Part shown: positions 33,099 to 42,171 of the stretch, piece after piece
Numbering within the stretch: position 1 is the first letter of the stretch
Layout of the letters: the number at the start of each line of letters is the position of its first letter
From: Alphaproteobacteria bacterium
Lineage (GTDB): Bacteria > Bacteroidota > Bacteroidia > Chitinophagales > Chitinophagaceae
Length of the DNA: 62,986 nucleotides
Direction of reading: 5' to 3'
Assembly: GCA_030053915.1 (NCBI GenBank)
Contig: JASGCT010000008.1
Span: 1-62,986 of the forward strand
Notes under the pieces: model-generated
Seen by the model: only the letters and a program-made list of their open reading frames with translations
The model's database searches: none
Told to the model about the DNA's origin: nothing
Position numbers and translations under genes: made by a program

Positions 33099-34682
33099 TT
33101 AAACACTCTTATATTCACCATAAATATTTCTTAAAACATCGGCGATTTCGCCTAAGGTACACATATTTTCAACCGCATACAAAACCGCTGGCATGATATT
33201 TTTATTCTCTTTACAATCACGGTCTAAATTTTCTAAAGCCGTTTTTGCTGTAAGTGCATTACGTTCAGATTTTATTTGATTTAATAATGCAATCTGCTCG
33301 GTTTGTATGGCTGTATTCACTTTTAAAATCGGAATTGTTTCATTTTCTGGCACAATAAAATCATTAACACCAACAATTATTTTATTTTTACTTTCAATGC
33401 TTTGCTGGTATTTAAAAGCTGTTTCGGCAATTTCATTTTGAAAATAATTATTTTCAACTGCCACCAAACTGCCGCCCATATCATCCACATGCTTTATTTT
33501 TTGCCAAATTAAAGCTTCCATTTCGGCACAAAGATTTTCTAAATAATAACTTCCAGCCAAAGGATCCACTGTCTGTGTAATGCCAGATTCATAAGCCACA
33601 ATTTGTTGTGTTTTTAAGGCTACTTGAGCCGCTAATTCTGTCGGCAATCCTAAGGCTTCATCATAACTATTGGTGTGCAAACTTTGCGTGCCCCCTAAGG
33701 TAGCCGCTAAACTTTGAATCGTTGTTCTTACAATATTATTATAGGGTTGTTGAGCCGTTAAAGTAGAGCCACCCGTTTGGGTATGGAAGCGGAGCATCAT
33801 CGCCTTAGGATCTGTAGCACCAAAGGATTTCATAATTTGCGCCCAAATTTTACGAGCCACCCTAAACTTAGCAATCTCTTCAAATAAATTGTTATGGGCA
33901 TTAAAGAAAAACGATAAACGCTTACCAAAACTATTGATATCCAACCCTTTATCTAAAGCCGCTTGAACATATTGTTTACCATTAGATAAGGTAAAAGCCA
34001 CCTCTTGAACCGCGGTGCTGCCCGCTTCGCGTATATGGTAACCAGATATCGAAATGGTATTCCATTTTGGCACTTCATGTTTACACCATTCAAAAATATC
34101 GGTAATGATTTTTAAAGATGGTTTTGGCGGGTAAATATATGTACCCCTTGCTATATATTCTTTTAAAATATCATTTTGTATCGTTCCAGTTAATTTGGTT
34201 AAATCGGCTTGTTGCTTTTTTGCCAGAGCTACATAAAAAGCTAATAAAATATACGCTGTGGAATTTATGGTCATTGAAGTACTAATATTTTCTAACTGAA
34301 TGCCTTTGAACAAGGTTGCCATATCTTGTAAATGACATATTGATACGCCTACTTTACCGACTTCACCATGCGCTAAGGGGTGATTACAATCATAGCCAAT
34401 TTGGGTTGGTAAATCGAAAGCAATACTTAAACCCGACACACCTTGTTTTAATAAATAATGATAGCGTTGGTTACTTTCTTGGGCGGTTGAAAAACCTGCA
34501 TATTGTCGCATCGTCCAAAATTTACCACGATACATATCTTTTTGAATACCACGAGTATATGGAAATTCTCCAGGCAATTCTTCTACGTTGTTTTTTACAA
34601 CATCTGCTGAGGTGTAAACTGATTTTATTTCAATATTAGAATCATTGATGATTGCTTTTTTTTCATTTACGTTTATAGACAT
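33099..34682 (-). CDS. B12-dependent acyl-CoA mutase, catalytic (large) subunit without cobalamin domain
   Basis: 527 aa from ATG 34682 ([15 protein letters not shown]). An upstream in-frame ATG at 34736 precedes a likely -7 box and is less probable. The methylmalonyl-CoA mutase barrel is clear: [87 protein letters not shown] and [10 protein letters not shown]. The sequence ends where a C-terminal cobalamin-binding DxHxxG domain would begin in a one-chain mutase, so a separate B12-binding subunit must be encoded elsewhere. Substrate could be methylmalonyl-CoA, isobutyryl-CoA or a related acyl-CoA. It borders the right edge of the defence island. Confidence 0.88.
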   Translation of the reverse strand: MSINVNEKKAIINDSNIEIKSVYTSADVVKNNVEELPGEFPYTRGIQKDMYRGKFWTMRQYAGFSTAQESNQRYHYLLKQGVSGLSIAFDLPTQIGYDCNHPLAHGEVGKVGVSICHLQDMATLFKGIQLENISTSMTINSTAYILLAFYVALAKKQQADLTKLTGTIQNDILKEYIARGTYIYPPKPSLKIITDIFEWCKHEVPKWNTISISGYHIREAGSTAVQEVAFTLSNGKQYVQAALDKGLDINSFGKRLSFFFNAHNNLFEEIAKFRVARKIWAQIMKSFGATDPKAMMLRFHTQTGGSTLTAQQPYNNIVRTTIQSLAATLGGTQSLHTNSYDEALGLPTELAAQVALKTQQIVAYESGITQTVDPLAGSYYLENLCAEMEALIWQKIKHVDDMGGSLVAVENNYFQNEIAETAFKYQQSIESKNKIIVGVNDFIVPENETIPILKVNTAIQTEQIALLNQIKSERNALTAKTALENLDRDCKENKNIMPAVLYAVENMCTLGEIADVLRNIYGEYKSV

Positions 34683-34702
34683 AATAATACCTTTTGTAAA
34701 TG

Positions 34703-34710
34703 CAATATTA
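34703..34710 (-). promoter_or_regulatory. Possible -7 box for the mutase gene (TAATATTG on minus strand)
   Basis: One mismatch to TAnnTTTG, 20 bases before the preferred ATG at 34682. It supports the shorter start of the mutase. Confidence 0.35.
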
Positions 34711-34826
34711 CGATATTTATCCCAAATAATCCGCATTTATCCTTAGAGTTTTTATAATAATAAAACCAATTGTGATGTTTTTTAAAAATCCCAAATAACA
34801 TTTTATTTTAAAAACCCTGAAAACGT

Positions 34827-34859
34827 TTTGATAAATATGAATAAAAATTTGTAATTTTG
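34827..34859 (+). promoter_or_regulatory. Consensus promoter for ndk
   Basis: TTTG at 34827-34830, a 21-base spacer and TAATTTTG at 34852-34859, 17 bases before the ndk ATG. Confidence 0.7.
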
Positions 34860-34876
34860 CCAAAAATATTATATTT

Positions 34877-35293
34877 ATGAGTAACATGACATTCACTATG
34901 ATTAAACCTGATGCCACTGCTAAAGGACATACAGGCAACATCTTGCAACACATTTTAGATTCTGGCTTTAAAATTAAAGCTATGAAATGGGTACACTTAA
35001 CAGCCCAGCAAGCAGGCTTATTTTACGAGGTTCATAAAGAACGTCCATTTTATGGTGAATTAGTATCATTTATGTCTTCAGGACCCATTGTTGCGGCAAT
35101 TTTAGAAAAAGATAATGCTGTAAGCGACTTTAGAGCGGTTATAGGGGCTACTAATCCTGCCCAAGCGGCTGAGGGCACCATTCGTAAATTATATGCAGCA
35201 AGTATTGGCGAAAACGCCATTCATGGAAGTGATAGTAATGAAAATGCCAAAATTGAAAGCGACTTTTTCTTTTCTGCGTTTGAAAGATTTTAA
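34877..35293 (+). CDS. ndk: Nucleoside diphosphate kinase
   Basis: 138 aa. [15 protein letters not shown] (6-20) opens the fold. The phosphate acceptor is His116 in NAIHGSDS, and [15 protein letters not shown] and [16 protein letters not shown] are the remaining family blocks. It interconverts nucleoside di- and triphosphates. It is first of a run of same-strand genes (ndk, gcvH, VanZ-glycosidase fusion, fmt) with gaps of 16, -1 and 2 bases. A consensus promoter stands directly upstream. Confidence 0.97.
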   Translation: MSNMTFTMIKPDATAKGHTGNILQHILDSGFKIKAMKWVHLTAQQAGLFYEVHKERPFYGELVSFMSSGPIVAAILEKDNAVSDFRAVIGATNPAQAAEGTIRKLYAASIGENAIHGSDSNENAKIESDFFFSAFERF

Positions 35294-35309
35294 TCATTAA
35301 AAATTTTTT

Positions 35310-35690
35310 ATGGAATTACCTCAAAACCTATTCTATTCTAAAGACCACGAATGGCTTAAAATAGAAGACAATGTTGGCACAATCGGTATAACAGATTTTG
35401 CCCAAAGCGAACTTAGTGATATTGTTTATGTGGATGTAAATAGCCTCGGTAAAACGCTTGATGGCAATGCAATTTTTGGTACAATTGAAGCCGCCAAAGC
35501 TGCAAGCGATTTATTTTTACCAGTGCCTGCTACTATTGAAAAATTTAATGAAAACCTCAATAACCATCCCGAACTTGTTAATAAAGACCCTTATGGTGAA
35601 GGTTGGATTGTAAAAGTAAAACTGCAGGTACCTGTAGATACTTCGCATTTATTAACAGCCGAGCAATATCAAGCCTTAACTAGAAACTAA
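35310..35690 (+). CDS. gcvH: Glycine cleavage system H protein
   Basis: 126 aa. The hybrid-motif fold shows YSKDHEWLKIEDNVGTIGITDFAQ and DIVYVDVNSLGKTL. The lipoyl-accepting Lys63 lies in GTIEAAKAASDLFLP. The family normally has ESVKA here; Ser-Val is replaced by Ala-Ala, a minor change. DPYGEGWIVKVKL closes the domain. The protein carries the methylamine intermediate between the P, T and L enzymes, whose genes are not in the window. Its stop shares one base with the ATG of the next gene (TAATG), so translation is coupled. Confidence 0.96.
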   Translation: MELPQNLFYSKDHEWLKIEDNVGTIGITDFAQSELSDIVYVDVNSLGKTLDGNAIFGTIEAAKAASDLFLPVPATIEKFNENLNNHPELVNKDPYGEGWIVKVKLQVPVDTSHLLTAEQYQALTRN

Positions 35691-37519
35691 TGAAACCTTA
35701 CCGAAAACTGGCTGTAATTTGGGCGATTATCATTTTTATTCTCTTGCTTATTCCTAAAAAAAATTTTGACAACCCAAAATTCCATGTCATAGAAAATTTA
35801 GATAAAATTATTCATTTTTTTATTTTTGCTGTCTGTAATTTTTTGCTTTTTAAAGCTTCTTATAGTAAATTAACGGCTATTAAAAGGTTAAAATATACAT
35901 TTTTAATTATTTTATATGGAATTATCCTTGAATGTTTTCAAGAAATACCATTTATTAAAAGAAGTTTTGATATAAAGGATATTTTAGCCAATGCCTTAGG
36001 TGCAATTACTGTGTGGCTTGTTTGGGAAATATTTGTTTCTTTAAAAGCGAAAGCACCGGCTCAAAAAACTTTGGTTTTTTTGATTTTTTGTGGCTTTTCT
36101 CAATTCGCTAAGACGCAACATGCACCTGCGCCACCTTTTGAATTTAGAGGCGTATGGATTGCCACTGTTAAGAATATCGATTACCCTTCAATCTCTACCT
36201 TAAATTCAAACCAACAAAAAGCCGAATTTATTGCCTTAGTTCAATTTCATAAAAAATTGGGCATAAATGCTCTCATAGTACAGGTTCGTCCTCATGCCGA
36301 TGCTTTTTATCCCTCACAATTTGAACCTTGGAGTGCTTATTTAACTGGCAAACAAGGACAACCACCATTCCCATATTACGACCCACTTCAATTTATGATT
36401 GAAGAAACCCATAAAGCCGGTTTAGAATTTCATGCTTGGATAAACCCTTACCGAGCAACGATTAATGACAAAGATTTTGTAGCAAAAAATCATATCACGA
36501 ACATTCATCCAGAATGGTTTTTGCATTATGGTGATAAAAAATATTTTAACCCTGGCTTACTTGAGGTTTGGGATTACACCCAAAATATTGTCAAAGATAT
36601 CTGTGAACGGTACGATATTGACGGTTTACATATCGACGACTATTTTTATCCCTATCGCATTCCTAATAAAGTCTTCCCAGATTATGTTACTTATAAAAAA
36701 AATACCCGAAATTTAAGCCACGAGGCATGGAGGCGTAGCAATTGCGATACTATTGTAAAACGAATTTATCAACAAGTAAAATCGATAAACCCTTATTTAA
36801 AATTTGGTGTAAGTCCGTTTGGCGTTTGGCGTAATAAAGACAAAGATCCTGAGGGTAGCAATACCCGTGCTGGTCAAACGAATTATGACGATTTATATGC
36901 CGATATTTTATTGTGGTTAAAAATGGGGTGGATGGATTATGTAGCTCCGCAACTTTATTGGGAAAAAGGGCATAAATTAGCAGATTTTGATATACTTTTA
37001 CCATGGTGGAACGCCCATACTTATAATAAACAACTGTATATTGGAATTGGCATATATCGAAACCTGGATAATGCAAAAGGTTGGGATAAGCATACCGAAC
37101 TACCTCAACAAATTAAGGATGTTAGAAATGCTTCTCATGCTCAAGGTTTTATTTTTTATAGCAGTAAAATTTTAGAGAAAGAATCTATGGGTTGGAAAGA
37201 TAGTTTAAAAAATCATTATTTTAATTCCAATGCACTAGTACCTTATATTGAAAATCTTCCTCAAATTAGCATTGAAGCACCTATTTTATCTTATAATAAA
37301 AAAAACTTGATCGTAAACTATATCGGGAAAAACCAAGTTAAACAACTTATAATTGTAAAACAAATATCGCCTCAAAAGTCAGAAATTGTTTTTTCTTCTC
37401 AATTTGAAAAAGAGGCTCAAATTCCGTTAAACAAACTCGAAAAAGATACCAACTATTATCTCTTTTTAGTTGGCAGATATAATCATCTTTCACCTGGTTT
37501 AAAATTAATGATTCCATAA
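35690..37519 (+). CDS. Fusion of VanZ-like membrane domain and GHL10-type glycosidase-like domain
   Basis: 609 aa. Residues 1-120 are VanZ-like, with four membrane helices (about 7-22, 37-56, 67-85 and 96-117) and the conserved pattern DKIIHF(20 residues)ECFQEIP. Residues about 124-142 (TLVFLIFCGFSQFAKTQ) look like a former signal peptide. Residues about 150-530 are a family-10-like glycosyl hydrolase (DUF187) domain: FRGVWIATVKNIDYPS, NALIVQVRPHADAFYPS, FHAWINPYR, DIDGLHIDDYFYPY with the catalytic-type acids, and DYVAPQLYWE. A stand-alone vanZ gene after gcvH is, to my recollection, common in Bacteroidota. Here its stop has been lost and the next gene joined. With four helices, the old signal peptide would act as a fifth and place the glycosidase in the periplasm. 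Confidence 0.82.
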   Translation: MKPYRKLAVIWAIIIFILLLIPKKNFDNPKFHVIENLDKIIHFFIFAVCNFLLFKASYSKLTAIKRLKYTFLIILYGIILECFQEIPFIKRSFDIKDILANALGAITVWLVWEIFVSLKAKAPAQKTLVFLIFCGFSQFAKTQHAPAPPFEFRGVWIATVKNIDYPSISTLNSNQQKAEFIALVQFHKKLGINALIVQVRPHADAFYPSQFEPWSAYLTGKQGQPPFPYYDPLQFMIEETHKAGLEFHAWINPYRATINDKDFVAKNHITNIHPEWFLHYGDKKYFNPGLLEVWDYTQNIVKDICERYDIDGLHIDDYFYPYRIPNKVFPDYVTYKKNTRNLSHEAWRRSNCDTIVKRIYQQVKSINPYLKFGVSPFGVWRNKDKDPEGSNTRAGQTNYDDLYADILLWLKMGWMDYVAPQLYWEKGHKLADFDILLPWWNAHTYNKQLYIGIGIYRNLDNAKGWDKHTELPQQIKDVRNASHAQGFIFYSSKILEKESMGWKDSLKNHYFNSNALVPYIENLPQISIEAPILSYNKKNLIVNYIGKNQVKQLIIVKQISPQKSEIVFSSQFEKEAQIPLNKLEKDTNYYLFLVGRYNHLSPGLKLMIP

Positions 37520-37521
37520 CG

Positions 37522-38502
37522 ATGAATGCTTTACAATTTAAAAAAATTGTTTTTTTAGGAACACCTGATTTTGCCGCAATCATTCTAGAGGGGCTTATAA
37601 AACTTGGTTTAAACATCGTAGCGGTTATTACTGCACCCGATAAACCTGCAGGACGTGGGCTAAAACTACAACCTTCGGCTGTTAAAAAAATAGCGTTACA
37701 ACATCAAATTCCTTTACTTCAACCTACAAATTTAAAAGACATTTATTTTTTAGATTCCCTGAAATTGTTTGATGCCGACCTTCAGGTTGTAGTGGCATTT
37801 AGAATGTTACCCCAACAGGTTTGGGATATGCCACCTGAAGGCACTATCAATTTACACGCTTCATTATTGCCCAATTACCGCGGTGCCGCCCCCATTCATT
37901 GGGCGGTTATTAATGGCGAAACCGAGACAGGTTTAACAACGTTTAAGCTAAAACATGTGATAGATAGTGGCGACATTATAGACCAATATAAAATTCCAAT
38001 TTTACTTAAAGACACCATGGCAACGGTTTATAATAAGATGTTAGCTGTAGGCGCCGCATTGTTATTTGAATCCATCCACAAAATATTTTCACAACAATGT
38101 ATATTTAAATCTCAAGATGAATTGATTCAAGATGTAAATTCTTTAAAACTTGCCCCTAAAATTAAAAACGAAGATGTGTATATTAATTGGCAACAACCCG
38201 TTCAAAAAGTGTATAATTTTATTCGTGGATTGAATAATTTTCCTGGTGCTGTTGGTGTATGCGAATTAGGTGCTATTAAATTTTATGAGGTTCAATTTGA
38301 AACAGTTGAACACCACAAAATCATTGGCACAGTAACTTTAAATTCTCAAACAAATAAGCCCAATATTTTTTGTCAAGATGGCTATATCGAAGTGTATAGT
38401 TGGCAGCTTCCGGGTAAATCTAAAATGGCTGTAGAGGATTATCTAAAAGGGAATAAACTACCAGAAAGGTTTTATGAGCCCCCCCCTTATATTAGAAAAT
38501 AA
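37522..38502 (+). CDS. fmt: Methionyl-tRNA formyltransferase
   Basis: 326 aa. The formyl-transfer domain shows KIVFLGTPDFAAIIL, ITAPDKPAGRGLKLQPSAVK and the active-site block INLHASLLPNYRGAAPIHWA with Asn, His and, downstream, Asp in HVIDSGDII. The C-terminal tRNA-binding domain (residues about 210-310) follows (VQKVYNFIRGLNNFPGA). It formylates initiator Met-tRNA. It starts 2 bases after the VanZ-glycosidase gene and is probably the last gene of the ndk transcript. The 194 bases after it contain a -7 box and a broken mini-frame but no terminator that I can see. Confidence 0.96.
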   Translation: MNALQFKKIVFLGTPDFAAIILEGLIKLGLNIVAVITAPDKPAGRGLKLQPSAVKKIALQHQIPLLQPTNLKDIYFLDSLKLFDADLQVVVAFRMLPQQVWDMPPEGTINLHASLLPNYRGAAPIHWAVINGETETGLTTFKLKHVIDSGDIIDQYKIPILLKDTMATVYNKMLAVGAALLFESIHKIFSQQCIFKSQDELIQDVNSLKLAPKIKNEDVYINWQQPVQKVYNFIRGLNNFPGAVGVCELGAIKFYEVQFETVEHHKIIGTVTLNSQTNKPNIFCQDGYIEVYSWQLPGKSKMAVEDYLKGNKLPERFYEPPPYIRK

Positions 38503-38578
38503 AAGCCTAAAATTTGCTCATGAATATTATTAGTTTTTGAAAAATAAAGTAAATTCATATTTTATAGTAAAATAAATG

Positions 38579-38586
38579 TATATTTG
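38579..38586 (+). promoter_or_regulatory. Bacteroidota -7 box (TATATTTG)
   Basis: Exact TAnnTTTG match, 110 bases before the DNA methyltransferase ATG and 5 bases before the ATG of the small broken frame at 38592. It probably drives both. Confidence 0.5.
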
Positions 38587-38591
38587 CAAGT

Positions 38592-38703
38592 ATGACAATA
38601 AATCAAAAATATAAAATAGTTATTGAAAAAAATACATTTTATTTTTCACAAAGATGAATTAAAAAGGTTTATTGCGTATCTTAAATTTCATTTAAAATGT
38701 TAG
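38592..38703 (+). pseudogene. Possible frameshifted small gene preceding the DNA methyltransferase
   Basis: ATG 38592 opens a 21-codon frame (MTINQKYKIVIEKNTFYF) that stops at 38655-38657. A shift at the T-rich run near 38640-38647 joins it to HKDELKRFIAYLKFHLKC, which ends at a TAG overlapping the methyltransferase ATG (ATGTTAG). The joined product would be about 36 aa. A -7 box stands 5 bases upstream. I recognise no family. It may be a decayed regulator, a sequencing indel or chance. Confidence 0.3.
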
Positions 38704-39671
38704 ATTCTTTTTTAAATAGAATACATCAAGGTGATTGTATAAATTTGTTAAAACAAATTCCTGATAATTCGATAGACATGACCTTTGCAGATCCGCCTTT
38801 TAACCTAAAAAAAGGTTATAATTCTTATAAAGATAGTCTAGCATTACAAGAGTATTTAATTTGGTGCGAGTCATGGATTATTGAAATGGTAAGAATTACA
38901 AAACCAAGTGGATCCATTTTTTTGCACAATATTCCTAAGTGGCTCACATATTATGCAAATTTTTTAAATAAAATTGCCGATTTTAAACATTGGATATCTT
39001 GGGATGCACCAACTATGCCAATGGGAAAAACATTACAACCCAATCATTACGGCATTCTATTCTATGCAAAACACATGAAACAGCTTAAATTTTATGAAGT
39101 AAGGTATCCTCATAAAAGAGATCGTAAAAGTAAATATTTGACTAAAGATTACGGCGGGAAAAAAAATATTTTACACCCATTTGGATCTTTAGTTTCGGAT
39201 GTGTGGACTGATATTCACCGTATTAAACATACTAAATACCGGGATGAACATCCATGCCAATTACCAATTCATTTATTAGAACGAATTATCTTAATGACTA
39301 CCGACGAAAATGACATTGTATTAGATCCATTCAATGGTACTGGCACAACGGCTATCGCTGCAAAAAAATTAGGTAGGCAATATATCGGTTTTGAATTAGA
39401 CCCAAATTATATTGATATCACTAATTCAAAATTGAACAATATTAAATCTAATTCAAAAATTGGCAATATTTGGGTTAGTTCGTATCTCGATAAAATTATG
39501 ACCATAAGGGATTGCGATTGGAGTTCTTTAAAAGAATATTTTTATTTACCTGAAAATCCAGAAGAAATCGATTATACCCCTGCTATCTTACTCTCTACAA
39601 CACGTTCATCTTCTTCAAATAGACAGATGCCATTAAATAAAAAAGCTGCTTTTGAAATGTTTAATTCTTAA
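38697..39671 (+). CDS. Solitary beta-class DNA methyltransferase
   Basis: 324 aa. Motif IV is DPPF (Asp32-Phe35, FADPPFNLKKGY). The chain continues through SGSIFLHNIPKW and WDAPTMPMGKTLQPNHYGILFYAK to motif X/I (HPCQLPIHLLERII; VLDPFNGTGTTAIAAKKLGR near 207-226) and GFELDPNYIDI. The order IV then I places it in the beta class, with RsrI- and CcrM-like enzymes, so N6-adenine or N4-cytosine methylation is expected. The tail (residues 260-324) is unique. No restriction endonuclease gene is adjacent, so it appears to be an orphan enzyme. It is separate from the restriction operon at 24-30 kb. Confidence 0.86.
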   Translation: MLDSFLNRIHQGDCINLLKQIPDNSIDMTFADPPFNLKKGYNSYKDSLALQEYLIWCESWIIEMVRITKPSGSIFLHNIPKWLTYYANFLNKIADFKHWISWDAPTMPMGKTLQPNHYGILFYAKHMKQLKFYEVRYPHKRDRKSKYLTKDYGGKKNILHPFGSLVSDVWTDIHRIKHTKYRDEHPCQLPIHLLERIILMTTDENDIVLDPFNGTGTTAIAAKKLGRQYIGFELDPNYIDITNSKLNNIKSNSKIGNIWVSSYLDKIMTIRDCDWSSLKEYFYLPENPEEIDYTPAILLSTTRSSSSNRQMPLNKKAAFEMFNS

Positions 39672-39772
39672 TAATACGTGTTAAAAGCCTAATAAACTAA
39701 TCTGTTAAAAAATTTGAGGTAATTCACATTTCAAAAAATCTGTAAGCCTTCAATATTAAAAAAAAATCTAAA

Positions 39773-39780
39773 TAACTTTG
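39773..39780 (+). promoter_or_regulatory. Additional -7-like box (TAACTTTG)
   Basis: Exact TAnnTTTG match 91 bases upstream of the LD-carboxypeptidase ATG, in addition to the closer box at 39843. It may be a second start or a chance match in AT-rich DNA. Confidence 0.3.
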
Positions 39781-39842
39781 AAACTCTTAATATCTCTTTT
39801 TAATTTCTAAGTGTATTTTTAGTTAATTTTAAAAAAAAAATG

Positions 39843-39850
39843 TAATTTTG
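39843..39850 (+). promoter_or_regulatory. Bacteroidota -7 box (TAATTTTG)
   Basis: Exact TAnnTTTG match, 21 bases before the ATG of the LD-carboxypeptidase gene. No -33 TTTG is visible. Confidence 0.5.
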
Positions 39851-39871
39851 TAATTAACTCATACTAATTTT

Positions 39872-40909
39872 ATGCAAAGAAGAAAATTTATAGCTACTAG
39901 TGGATTATTGCCTTTTATTAATATAAAAACACATGCACAAGATACAAAGATACAAACTCGTTTAAAACCCAACAGATTAAAAACAGGCGATACAATTGGA
40001 ATTATTTGCCCTGCTGCGCCCATGTTTGATAAGGAAGCCCTGGAAATTTTGCAAGAGTCTTTAACACAATTAGGTTTTAATTATGTCTTGGGGACGCATA
40101 TCAATAATCGCTATGGCTATTTAGCTGGAAGCGACCAAGATCGTGCCTCAGATATGAATATGTTTTTTAAAAACAAAAACATTCAAGGTATTATTTGCTT
40201 ACATGGGGGTTGGGGTTGCGCACGGTTGTTACCGTTATTAGATTACGAAGCTATTAAAAATAATCCAAAAGTTCTTATGGGATATTCTGATATAACTGCC
40301 TTACTATTAGGAATTTATGCACGAACTGGATTAGTTTGTTTTCATGGACCTGTTGGAAGTTCAACTTGGAACGCATTTACATTACAATATTTTAAGTCAG
40401 TCATTATAAATGCTGAAGAAACCTATTTTGAAAATCCTAAAAAAATCAATGATAATTTGACCATTATTGATGACAGAATTGTTACCCTTAATAGCGGTAT
40501 TGCCTCGGGAATTTTAATGGGTGGGAATCTTACAGTATTGTCACATTTAGTTGGCAGTCCTTATTTTCCAGATAGCAAGGGTAGTATTTTATTTTGCGAA
40601 GACATCGATGAGGCGCCTTACAGGATAGACCGTATGCTTACGCATTTAAGATTAGCTGGAATTTTTAGTAATATCAATGGATTTATTTTTGGAAAATGCA
40701 CTGATTGTACTCCAAACTCGAATGGTGGTATGGGTTCCTTGTCGTTACGTGATGTATTAGATGAAGTAAAAAACTATTTTATGAAACCGGCTTTTAGTGG
40801 CAGTATGATTGGGCATATTAAAAATAAATTTACCATTCCTATTGGTATCATGGCTGAAATGGATGCTACTAAAGGGACATTAAAACTTTTAGAACCCGCT
40901 GTACTATAA
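39872..40909 (+). CDS. LD-carboxypeptidase (S66 family), probably exported
   Basis: 345 aa. The S66 catalytic triad is present: Ser in LMGYSDITALL (about residue 138), Glu in LFCEDIDEAPYR (about 245) and His in SMIGHIKNKF (about 314). GIICPAAPMFDKEAL opens the fold, and GIICLHGGWGCARLLPLLD is the second family block. These enzymes remove the terminal D-Ala from murein tetrapeptides during recycling. The N-terminus MQRRKFIATSGLLPFI has an RR-x-F pattern and a following AQ cleavage site (about residue 23), suggesting Tat-dependent export, whereas E. coli LdcA is cytoplasmic. It ends 4 bases before the convergent metallophosphoesterase gene. Confidence 0.9.
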   Translation: MQRRKFIATSGLLPFINIKTHAQDTKIQTRLKPNRLKTGDTIGIICPAAPMFDKEALEILQESLTQLGFNYVLGTHINNRYGYLAGSDQDRASDMNMFFKNKNIQGIICLHGGWGCARLLPLLDYEAIKNNPKVLMGYSDITALLLGIYARTGLVCFHGPVGSSTWNAFTLQYFKSVIINAEETYFENPKKINDNLTIIDDRIVTLNSGIASGILMGGNLTVLSHLVGSPYFPDSKGSILFCEDIDEAPYRIDRMLTHLRLAGIFSNINGFIFGKCTDCTPNSNGGMGSLSLRDVLDEVKNYFMKPAFSGSMIGHIKNKFTIPIGIMAEMDATKGTLKLLEPAVL

Positions 40910-40913
40910 TGGT

Positions 40914-42164
40914 TTATGATTTTTCTAAATTTATAACAGTTATCTCTGGTAAAATACCTACTCTACCTTGGTAGCCAATGCACCCCATGCCAGTATTTAC
41001 ATACAGGTATTGATTATTTTTTCCATATAACCCTGCCCAATATTTATAAACATATTCCACTGGACTCCATTTTAAAAATGGTTGGTTCACACCAAATTGA
41101 AAGCCATGCGTGTGCCCTGAGAGCGTTAAATGAATATGGGGATAGTGGGGTTCTACTTCGGCTTCAAAATGGGTAGGGTCGTGCGACATTAATATTTTAA
41201 AACTGTCTTCTGGAACATGCATTAAAGTTTTTTTAAGATCACCATGCTTACCAAAACGAGCCATTTTACTCCAATTTTCAACACCCAGTAAATATACGCT
41301 TGCCTCTGAAGTTGGATGTTTTAAACAAATATGTTGGTTTCGTAATAAGGTCCAACCTAACTTTTGATGGGTATCAATTAAATCGTTAAAGTTTTTTTCT
41401 TTAGCGGCGGTGGAACTCCATTGTTTATAGTCACCATAATCATGATTACCTAAAATACTATACACACCATATTGAGCCTTTAGTTTTTTGAAATTTTGAA
41501 TATGCGGTAACATTTCTATCGCTTCATTATTAACCAAATCGCCCGAAAATAAAATTAAATCTGGATGCAGTTTATTAATTTTTTCAACTAAATTTTCTAA
41601 TGGTTTTGACGACCTAAAACTACCACTATGTATGTCACTTATTTGAACAATCTTTAGTCCATTAAAATCTTGTGGTAAATTTAAAAAACGTACGGTAATA
41701 TTTTTAAATTTAAAGTTGTATTTGTTAAAAAATCCTTTAAATAAAGACACAAAAAGGGTGCCACTTAATACCGTGCCAAGCCATATTAAAAATGTATAGC
41801 GGCTAATTATTGGGCTAAATAACGGAACAGGCTTAGACGTTTTAAAAATTTTAAACACGACATAACCAGCCCATTCAAAAAATTTAAAGAGGTCATAAAT
41901 TATAAAAATAACGCTGCCTATTATCATAGAAATAAAAATCAAAACCAAAGTTCCAAAAACATAATTCATTAAAAAATAATTGCTTGTTGATTGGGTATTG
42001 AATGGTAAAAAAGAAATAAAAAATATAGAAATAAAAAAAAGTGTTACAAAAATATATTTTATTTTAATAAACATTGAGGGCGAAGTAATATATTTTAAAT
42101 GCCACAAAAAGTAAGACATGATACAAACTAAAATTAAAAATATAATACCCACTCTTATCCACAT
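40914..42164 (-). CDS. Membrane-anchored calcineurin-like metallophosphoesterase
   Basis: 416 aa from ATG 42164. The frame extends 7 codons to a TTG inside the end of the giant gene, which I consider unlikely. The N-terminal ~150 residues contain four membrane helices (about 4-21, 32-52, 65-92 and 127-146). The C-terminal phosphoesterase has all motifs: LKIVQISDIHSGSF, LILFSGDLVNNE, SILGNHDYGDYKQW, ILMSHDP and LTLSGHTHGFQFG. The arrangement resembles the YkuE/YaeI group (UDP-2,3-diacylglucosamine hydrolase-like or related phospholipid phosphoesterases). It starts 7 bases after the stop of the giant adhesin gene and may be co-transcribed with it. The substrate is unknown. Confidence 0.85.
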   Translation of the reverse strand: MWIRVGIIFLILVCIMSYFLWHLKYITSPSMFIKIKYIFVTLFFISIFFISFLPFNTQSTSNYFLMNYVFGTLVLIFISMIIGSVIFIIYDLFKFFEWAGYVVFKIFKTSKPVPLFSPIISRYTFLIWLGTVLSGTLFVSLFKGFFNKYNFKFKNITVRFLNLPQDFNGLKIVQISDIHSGSFRSSKPLENLVEKINKLHPDLILFSGDLVNNEAIEMLPHIQNFKKLKAQYGVYSILGNHDYGDYKQWSSTAAKEKNFNDLIDTHQKLGWTLLRNQHICLKHPTSEASVYLLGVENWSKMARFGKHGDLKKTLMHVPEDSFKILMSHDPTHFEAEVEPHYPHIHLTLSGHTHGFQFGVNQPFLKWSPVEYVYKYWAGLYGKNNQYLYVNTGMGCIGYQGRVGILPEITVINLEKS

Positions 42165-42171
42165 AATATTA

